Of a stretch of 64,000 nucleotides of DNA, positions 57,147 through 64,000 are shown piece after piece. The stretch covers positions 124,001-188,000 of the forward strand of contig JAIQDT010003797.1 of the NCBI GenBank assembly GCA_021521415.1, in the 5' to 3' direction. The notes below the pieces were generated by a model, which made no database searches, was not told where the DNA came from, and saw only the letters and a program-made list of their open reading frames with translations. A program made the position numbers and the translations under genes. Every line of letters starts with the position of its first letter. The first letter of the stretch is position 1. The stretch is from Bidens hawaiensis (lineage: Eukaryota > Streptophyta > Magnoliopsida > Asterales > Asteraceae).

Positions 57147-57777
57147 TGTTAGGACTGATATTTTTCATGTTAAGGATATATTATCCTTGAAGATATGTCT
57201 GGATCAGTTATCCTCCTGAAGAGCTCCAGAATTATTTCTAAGATCAAGGATCCTCAGAGGTTAGTATTATTAACGATTGTTTCATGTGTGTAGGTTACTA
57301 TTCAACAGAAGTAACGGCTTTGTGACTTGGCCTACCTTAAATTTCGCTACTGGAAGCTCCCAGCACGTGGTCAATGAGCGTTGTAGGAGTTGTGTAATAG
57401 TGGCGGATAATTAGGACTTGTTATTATTTGTATTTTCTTTATAAACATCGAGATATGATCGATTAGGAACTCACTTGTACTCTCACACACACTTAGAGAA
57501 GAATCAACTCTCTCTATACACTAGCTTACATTGTAACATCGATCACCATCTCCAAACACTTGTAACCTTTTTTGTGATTAATAAATTGGTGATCGACGAG
57601 TTGTCATTACCCAGGGTTTTTTTCTTTTGATCTGAACAAGATCAAAGGGTTTTTCCTCGCAACAAATCACGGTGTTCATTCCATTTTAGTTCATATAATC
57701 ACTGTTATTATCGTAGCACTAAACCTCACTTTTACGGATTTTGATACATTATCCTTAACAGATTTTTATCCAAAACA
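57147..57777 (+). repeat. 3' LTR of element B
   Basis: 631 bp, starts tgttaggactg and ends tccaaaaca. Partner of 47938-48572. Confidence 0.93.
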
Positions 57778-57782
57778 ATATC

Positions 57783-58204
57783 TATAGTGAATTTTTACAG
57801 AAGAATCTTCTTACTTGAATCAACAATTTTATGTTTAGCGAATGAAGGCAATCAAATAATGGATATGTTACTACGTAACTAAATCAGAGACATCAACAAT
57901 CAACAAGCTGACCATAACGATGACCCTAGACAGATGCAATATGTCAATCGGTAAGCATAAACACTATTTACGCAAAACCTTACTGAAATTATATAAGTAA
58001 ACTGAGATCTACAACTTTAACATAATAAAATCAAGCCTCATAAACAATAACTAAATGTATAAACACAATCAACGAAGTATACCTCATTTTAAATAAATTA
58101 TGATAAATGCGGATGCAAATTGAAGTGAGAGAGAGAGAGAGAGCCATATTTGAAGGTTCAAGAGGGATGACAAAATTTATAAAATTTTTCAAATGAGGGA
58201 AATT
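57783..58204. other. Region right of element B
   Basis: AT-rich, includes an AG microsatellite (58127-58143). A short stretch around 57900-57950 ends in a gtaagc donor-like site and could be an old exon, but it is too short to identify. Confidence 0.4.
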
Positions 58205-58710
58205 AAAGCACAATACATTGGGGGGACCTCGAAATCTTAAACAACACTAGTTTTTATAAACAACGCTACTCACAATATTATTTACAATGGATTCAATGGT
58301 GGCAGGGAACCTTAAAACTTAAAAAATGCTAGGTTTCAATAAACAACGCTAGTTTACAATTAGTTCAATAAACAACGTTAGTTTTCTTCTAATCTACAAC
58401 GGTGGGCAGGAATCTCAAAACTTTAAACAACGCTAGTTTTCAATAAGTTTAATACACAACGCTAATTTTCTTCTTATTTACAACCGTATTCATTTGTGGA
58501 GGAAATCTCAACATGTTAAACAACACTAGCTATCAATAAACAACACTACTTTTCAATAAGTTCAATAAACAATGCTAGTTTCTTTTATTTACAGCAGGTT
58601 TAGAAAAACGTTCTTTTTAAAACGATGGATTACATCTTATTCAAGGTTGACCTTCATACCTTTGTAAAATATCTTTAGGACCCGTGTTAATAGACATTTT
58701 TGAAGTAGTG
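58205..58710. repeat. CACTA-like right end with aacaacgctag subterminal repeats
   Basis: About nine copies of ataaacaacgctag and variants fill 58220-58600. The segment ends tttttgaagtagtg at 58710, i.e. CACTACTTCAAAAA read from outside, a typical CACTA terminus. No transposase gene is attached. Confidence 0.65.
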
Positions 58711-58802
58711 ATAGTATGCGGATGTACGTCTGATCAATACATGATTACTGTAATGAGTTTTTGAGTCAGTTTATCTTGCAATATTAAAGTGCTTATCGGT
58801 CG

Positions 58803-59677
58803 TGTGCCTTGATGAAGAGGTAGCTCCCAGCAAAGCCATGTTGGACCCGCAAGACTCACTTTGAAGAGGGACGTCTGCGCAAAGACCAACTGGATCCGCA
58901 GGACCCACCATGCTCAGAGAGATGAAGACCTTACACGCAGTAAGCCAGCTGTTCCCGTAGGAAAGCCTCCCTTGGTAAAGTACCCTGCCTGTTCCTGCAG
59001 CTGCAGATACAAGCCAAGAAGGAGGGCTACCCACACTAACAGTAAGGCTACACGCATAAGGCACTAACTCTTATACTTCAGTAATGTCACCTGAAGAAGG
59101 AATGAGCAGGGCGGGAATATTCCCGCCCAAAAGAGCCAGTCCGTACGCTTCTAGAAGATCTTTTGTACTATACCTACCAAGGTATGGACAAATAGACAAG
59201 ATCTGGCAAAAGCAACCCATGAACCAATCACAGGGTGACAGCTCACCGACAATAGTACGAGGAGCAGCACGCTCCAGTACAAAAGGTCACTATCAGCCGC
59301 TGCCTACCCGCCAACTCCCATCGTGGCACGAACATAGCCCGTAGTTGGTGGAAAAGGAATATTATACAGCTGGCCGTACCTGCTTGGAAACCTACCTTCG
59401 GCTATAAATACTCCAACACCTTGGAACGGTATCATCATCTTATCTTCTCTAGCTATTTCTCTCTATATACACTTATATTCAGAGCAATCTAGTCTGATTC
59501 TCACGCCAGAGGGTGGTCACAAGGAGGAACCCCCCCCCCTTCTCAGTGACGAGCTCACGGTATCTGTTTTGCAGGTCGAGAAGAATAACCATCTTTGCCG
59601 GACCTAACCCTCGTGGGAAGCATCTACTTAACCCCCAGATTATCCTTAATCTGCCGGGGACATCTAGTGTTTCTTCA
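58803..59677 (+). repeat. 5' LTR of gypsy element C (start approximate)
   Basis: The right end is set by tttcttca followed by ttggcgccatccgtg, a primer-site-like string. The left end is chosen at tgtgcc because no partner LTR is in the window; it may be anywhere between 58711 and 58803. A TATA-like ggctataaatactcc lies at 59399-59413. GC content is higher than in the LTRs of A and B. Confidence 0.6.
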
Positions 59678-59692
59678 TTGGCGCCATCCGTG
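59678..59692 (+). other. Primer binding site region of element C
   Basis: ttggcgccatccgtg immediately after the LTR end, in the position of the gypsy primer site. Confidence 0.65.
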
Positions 59693-59743
59693 CATTAAGC
59701 TAGAACTAATTCTTTTTCTCAGTTTTTTCAAACTTCTGGAAAG

Positions 59744-61672
59744 ATGGTTAAGGTTACTCCGACGCCAAGGCTACCGAGTAACCAAGAAACTCCGATAACC
59801 ACAACCCCAGCTACTGGGGGGAACACCGGTGAATACACGATTTTTACGAACACTACCCCGGTTACCCAAGCCAGGGCAAGTGCAGTAAACAATCCTCCCC
59901 TGGGATTCATTGATACCCAGGTGGAGAAACAACAGACGAGACTTCCCCAACAAACACTAGAACAAGTTAAAGCTTGGGCGGAAACCCGTCAGAAAGAATT
60001 CCAAGCCGAGTTGGATGAACGTTTACGTTCACTCCAACAGGCCAATGACGAATTCAGAAGCATTCGACAACAGCTCAACATGAGCAATGGTTGAGAGTAT
60101 GTGGATGATGAAGAATGGGAAGAATCTAACAGTGACGCAAACCCTCGTCATAAGGCGAAAGGGAAGCGTAAAGAAGACTTCCACTCGAAGAGAAATTTCA
60201 AGGAAGCCTTCAAACCAAAGAACACGGGGGGAAACGCACGTGACTTCTCCAAAACTTTCAGACCAACTGTTGCGAATGCGGGAACGTCCAAATTCACAAG
60301 GGACATTGCGAAAGCAATCGCTCCAAAGAGTGCCAAACAGATGTCCATCATAGGCACTTACGATGGCATATCTGACCCGGACGATCACCTGAATAGATTT
60401 ATAGCGGGGGCAACCGTCAGTAATTGGACGGAACCCACGTGGTGTTACATGTTCCAAATGACGCTCGTCGGGGCAGCCAGAGCATGGTTTGATCGTCTAC
60501 CGGTCCACCACATCTATGATTGGGCAGACTTCCAGCACAAGTTCAGCCAGCACTTCAGTCAACAAAGAAAATATACTGAAAAGCAGTGGACGATCCTCAA
60601 CTGCGTCCGAGAGGAAGACGAATCTTTGCTAGACTTTATCACTCGCTTCAACTCAAAGAAGCTAAGTCTGGGCACCATTAGCGAAGATCTTGTTCGCGCC
60701 GCTTTCATCCAGGGCGCTGTGTACCCAGAGCTCATCCGCACGTTGACGGGTAAAGATGGCATGCCATTCACGTGGGATGCCATCATGACGGCAGCTAAAC
60801 GCTTCGCCGAGACGGAGAAGCAACTGGGTAGAAATCTTCCCCAGAGCACAAACCTCTACACGCAGAGAACAAGAGAAAATAACGCTCGTACCGCCCGACA
60901 AAATAAGAAGAGGAAGCTTGGTATTTGGCAGTCAAGGATAAACTTTGACACCTCATCCAGCTATCGCCCTCTCTTAGGCGGAAGGGACAACATGCACTCG
61001 TCGAACCGGAATCCTAGATGGATGCCACTCACCAAAAGCGTCACCGAGATATTTGCCACCGAGAAACTCCCATGGCCAAAGGCTCCAATAATCCGACAGC
61101 GTCATAACGCTGATCAGAGAAAATCCTGTGACTTCCACGGGACCAAAGGCCACACTACGGAGGAATGCACATTTTTGAAGGATATCGTCGAAACATTCGT
61201 CAAGGATGGGAAACTCACACACCTCGTGGCGTCAATCAAGAACGGAGGGAGGAATGACAATCGGTACAAGGGCAATGGACGAAAGCCCGTCGACATCAGC
61301 ATTCACATGGTTCATGGCAACGTCAGAGGAAGGAAACGACGAAAAACAGAGCCAAGTGCGTGGAAGGAAGCTGAAGTGCGTTTCCCGCGTGTGCCAGGAG
61401 GGCCCAACAAAGAAGGCCCCATAGTCATCAAAAGCCAGCTGGGGCACTACATCACCTCCCGCACTCTTGCGGATAACGGCGCTTCGTCAACGGTCATGTA
61501 TAGGCAGTTCTTCGACAAGCTAGACGACGAAGACAAAGAACGCCTAGAAACAGTTTACGCCTCGATTGAAGGATTCGATGGCAGCACAAACACCCCTTGG
61601 GTATCCTATCCTTCTCCATCACTCTCACGGACAGGAAGTACTCCCGCACAGAAGACGTGGACTTCGTTGTAA
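59744..61672 (+). pseudogene. Gag and protease of element C, one stop and one frameshift
   Basis: ATG at 59744. The frame is open for 116 codons with a coiled-coil end (LEQVKAWAETRQKEFQAELD), has a TGA at 60092-60094, then continues in the same frame for more than 500 codons. The Gag core includes ITGTYDGISDPDDHLNRF-like sequence, WCYMFQMTLVGAARAWFDRL, and FSQQRKYTEKQWTILNCV. A modified Cys/His knuckle is CDFHGTKGHTTEEC (about 61128-61169). Protease is LGHYITSRTLADNGASSTVMY with the D-N-G variant at the active site. The frame is lost at the C run 61593-61596, after which it ends at 61672 out of phase with pol. Confidence 0.88.
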
Positions 61673-64000
61673 TGATGAAGCCACACCACACATACGACAT
61701 TCTCTTCGGGAGAGATGGGATGGCAAGATTTAATGCCGTGGTGTCTTCGGTCCATGGGATGATGGGATGGCCAACAGCTGAGGGTGTCGCAATGATCACG
61801 GGCATTCTTCAGGTATGCATCGCATCTGTCTCATCTAAACTCAAACCAAAGATGGCTAAACCAACCATTACCGAGCCGGAAGAATGGGCCTTCAATGGCA
61901 AATACCCTGACCAGGCCATTACCATTGGCCCAACGATCACTAATCCCACGCGCACCTTACTCAAACGCTTATTGCAAAAAAATGCTGACATATTCGCGTG
62001 GACACCAGCTGACATGACTGGTGTACCCCGAAGTAAGGCGGAGCATAAGCTCAAGTGTGACCCGGCTTTTACGCCGGTCATACAAAAGCTTCGCGTAATG
62101 GGTGCGGAACAGGCTAACGCGTGTAGAACCCAAGTCAAGGAACTCCTTGACGCAGGCATCGTACGCGTTAGTAAATATCAAACATGGGTTGCAAATCCCG
62201 TCATGGTACCGAAATCCAACAAACAATGGCGCATGTGCATAGATTTTAAAGACCTAAACAAAGCATGCCCCAAGGATTGTTACCCGTTACCCGAAATTGA
62301 CCTTAAGGTAGATTCGTTAGCACCGTTTCGCCTTAAATGCTTCCTTGATGCGTATAAGGGATACCATCAAATCCACATGGCCGTTGACGATCAGGACAAA
62401 ACCGCATTTCGGACGCCCGATGGCACATTTTGTTACCAAATGATGCCATTCGGACTTAAGAATGCTGGGTCCACGTACCAACGCCTAATGGACAAAGAGT
62501 TCCATGCCCAAATCGGGAGGAACTTAGAAGTTTACATGGATGACTTGGTCATCAAAAGCCTTGAGCCAGAGGCGATGTTGACAGACATCGAAGAAACTTT
62601 CAACACGCTCAGAAAAATAAACATGAAGCTCAACCCGAGCAAGTGTTCCTTTGGGATGGAAGAAGGGAAGTTCTTAGGAGTCATCGTTACCAAAGATGGC
62701 TTCAGAGCGAACCTTGAAAAGATCGAAGCCATTATGAAAATGGAATCACCTACTACCATCAAACAGGCTCAGACACTGAATGGACGACTCGTCGCACTTA
62801 ACCGCTTTTTGGCGAACCATGCGGATAGGTCGTTCCCATTCGTGTCAACATTGAGAAATTGCTTGAAGAAAACGCACTTCCGCTGGACACCAGAAGCGGA
62901 AGCAGCTTTTCAAGAGATTCGGTCACGCTTGATCGAACTCCCAACGCTCACAGCACAAGAAGTAGGGGAGGAATTAATTCTCTACCTCTCCGCCACAGAC
63001 AGAGCAACCGTGGCAGTCTTACTAGTAGAACGAAAAGGCATCCAGATGCCCATCTACTATGTAAGCCGCGTCTTAACGGACGTAGAAACCCGGTACTCTA
63101 CCCTGGAAAAATTAGTCTTAGCACTTGTACAGGATTCACGCAGGCTAAGACGATATTTCCAAGGTCACCCAATCACCATTCTCACCAACTTCAAACTTGC
63201 AAACGTTCTATGCAAACCCGAGTTGTCGGGACGCCTGGCCAAATGGGCAATTGAGTTGGGGGAATACGCGATAAAGTACAAGCCAAGACCAGCCATAAAA
63301 GGCCAGGTCTTAGCCGACTTTATTGCGGAAGTCCCCGCATCGTGGGACAAAGAGTGCCAGGAAGAGGCTCAACCCTCTCCAGCACAAGACATTAACGATG
63401 CCTGGCAACTCTATACTGATGGAGCAGCCAACAACGAAGGTTCAGGCGCAGGGTTGAAACTAATTAACCCGACAGGCCAAGAATACAATTACGCTATTCG
63501 GCTTGATTTTCCAAGTACGAACAATGAAGCGGAGTACGAAGCATTCTTGGCCGGATTAAGAATTGCGCGTAAGATAGGAGTGAAAAACTTGGAAGCCCAC
63601 GTGGACTCCATGCTAGTAGCCAACCAGATAAACGGGACGTACACGGCCGTGAATGACATAATGGCCCTGTACCTTGCGCAAGCCAAAACCCTTATGCGCG
63701 ATTTTAACGATTGCAAAGTTGTGCACATCAAGCGAAGCGAAAACAAATCTGCGGATGCGTTAAGCAAGCTTGCATCGTTAGCCTTCACCCACTTGGGAAA
63801 GGACATCCACGTTGAACTTCTTGGAGCACCATCAGTCCCACACAAGGAAATTTGTGTCATCCAAACCGGCACAGAAACATGGATGACACCAATCATAAAT
63901 TACCTTGCAGCGGGTATACTACCAGAGTCGAAGACACATGCAAGAAAGATACGTTGTAAATCATTGAACTATCAACTTGTTGATGACATACTTTACAGGC
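61603..64000 (+). CDS. Pol of element C: end of protease, RT, RNase H, second RNase H; runs off the window
   Basis: This frame is open for 799 codons with no stop to the last base. The end of protease (HHTYDILFGRDGMARFNAVV) leads to RT: FAWTPADMTGV, ELLDAGIVRVSKYQTWVANP, CIDFKDLNKACPKDCYPLP, FLDAYKGYHQIHM, and VYMDDLVIKS (YMDD at 62533-62544). RNase H has FRWTPEAEAAF and YYVSRVLTDVETRYS. The second RNase H has WQLYTDGAANNEGSGAG with its Asp (63418-63420) and NNEAEYEAFLAGL, then HIKRSENKSADALSKLASL. The integrase zinc region would begin just beyond the edge. All catalytic acids visible are kept. The frame is one base off from gag because of the break at 61593-61596. Confidence 0.93.
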   Translation, partial: MLSFSITLTDRKYSRTEDVDFVVMMKPHHTYDILFGRDGMARFNAVVSSVHGMMGWPTAEGVAMITGILQVCIASVSSKLKPKMAKPTITEPEEWAFNGKYPDQAITIGPTITNPTRTLLKRLLQKNADIFAWTPADMTGVPRSKAEHKLKCDPAFTPVIQKLRVMGAEQANACRTQVKELLDAGIVRVSKYQTWVANPVMVPKSNKQWRMCIDFKDLNKACPKDCYPLPEIDLKVDSLAPFRLKCFLDAYKGYHQIHMAVDDQDKTAFRTPDGTFCYQMMPFGLKNAGSTYQRLMDKEFHAQIGRNLEVYMDDLVIKSLEPEAMLTDIEETFNTLRKINMKLNPSKCSFGMEEGKFLGVIVTKDGFRANLEKIEAIMKMESPTTIKQAQTLNGRLVALNRFLANHADRSFPFVSTLRNCLKKTHFRWTPEAEAAFQEIRSRLIELPTLTAQEVGEELILYLSATDRATVAVLLVERKGIQMPIYYVSRVLTDVETRYSTLEKLVLALVQDSRRLRRYFQGHPITILTNFKLANVLCKPELSGRLAKWAIELGEYAIKYKPRPAIKGQVLADFIAEVPASWDKECQEEAQPSPAQDINDAWQLYTDGAANNEGSGAGLKLINPTGQEYNYAIRLDFPSTNNEAEYEAFLAGLRIARKIGVKNLEAHVDSMLVANQINGTYTAVNDIMALYLAQAKTLMRDFNDCKVVHIKRSENKSADALSKLASLAFTHLGKDIHVELLGAPSVPHKEICVIQTGTETWMTPIINYLAAGILPESKTHARKIRCKSLNYQLVDDILYR

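Larger units (their letters stand above)
47938..57777 (+). mobile_element. Ty3-gypsy element B (Tat type), complete, moderately decayed
   Basis: Bounded by exact 5 bp target duplication atatc (47933-47937 and 57778-57782) and LTRs at 47938-48572 and 57147-57777. By eye the LTRs differ by about 5%. Layout is the same as element A: primer site, gag, protease, RT, two RNase H domains, integrase, minisatellite, antisense gene. Pol is better preserved than in A, with mostly single stops. Confidence 0.94.
58803..64000 (+). mobile_element. Ty3-gypsy element C (Tat type), 5' half, nearly intact
   Basis: LTR, primer site, gag, protease, RT, RNase H and second RNase H follow each other in order and the element leaves the window in pol. 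Only two coding breaks are visible in 4.3 kb: a stop at 60092-60094 and a frameshift at 61593-61596. It is more GC-rich and has different sequence from A and B, so it belongs to another family and is probably younger. Confidence 0.9.

Noticed and set aside
58861..59344. Two open frames in the LTR of element C
   Set aside because: They lie in the GC-rich LTR, show no domain, and end before the primer site.

Overview
The window looks like repeat-rich euchromatin or heterochromatin of a eudicot nuclear genome, most probably a member of the daisy family (Asteraceae). I infer this from the style of the Ty1-copia and Ty3-gypsy polyproteins, the lineage-type B3 gene, a Ulp1-like protease relic of the kind that is abundant in that family, GT-AG introns and the AT-rich intergenic DNA. 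There are no bacterial operons, and I see no tRNA or functional rRNA genes.

Layout: 1-5.2 kb holds a small frameshifted gene, a small poly-serine open frame and a multi-exon Ulp1/SENP-type cysteine protease pseudogene on the minus strand. At 5.5-6.1 kb are GGT-rich and Tyr/Asp-codon-like degenerate repeats that continue at 18.0-18.6 kb; an 11.9 kb Ty1-copia element (6121-17998, minus strand, probable Sirevirus) split this repeat. The element has 418 bp LTRs, an initiator-Met-type primer site, gag-pol and an extra long ORF between pol and the 3' LTR. At 18.9-20.2 kb lies a four-exon B3-domain gene, the best candidate for a host gene. At 20.9-25.8 kb is a plant Ptta/En/Spm (TNP1-like) pseudogene followed by 188 bp tandem subterminal repeats and a CACTA terminus. 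From 25.8 to 36.3 kb there are no clear genes, but there are a 395 bp hAT-like element with an 8 bp target duplication, a 982 bp solo LTR, a Cassandra-type solo LTR carrying a 5S rRNA-like region, and several minisatellites.

From 36.3 kb to the end are three Ty3-gypsy elements of the Tat type, each with an extra, second RNase H domain. Element A is 36309-47102 with target duplication cctat, is heavily decayed, and has another solo LTR nested in its 3' LTR. Element B is 47938-57777 with target duplication atatc. Both A and B carry, between pol and the 3' LTR, a minisatellite and an intron-containing gene on the opposite strand (gypsy-type transposon ORF, Transposase_28-like). Element C starts near 58.8 kb, runs off the right edge, and is the least damaged: gag is broken by one stop and one frameshift, after which pol is open to the last base. 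A second CACTA terminus at 58710 and matching repeats at 35.9-36.2 kb suggest that A and B landed inside an older DNA transposon.

Functionally the window is a nest of transposons in different stages of decay. Recurrent themes are short family-specific motifs dispersed through LTRs and untranslated regions (aacttcgcc in the copia element, aaggatcc in the gypsy elements, gccacac in the CACTA element), additional non-gag-pol genes carried by retrotransposons, and point damage at catalytic residues. No intact autonomous element is fully contained in the window.
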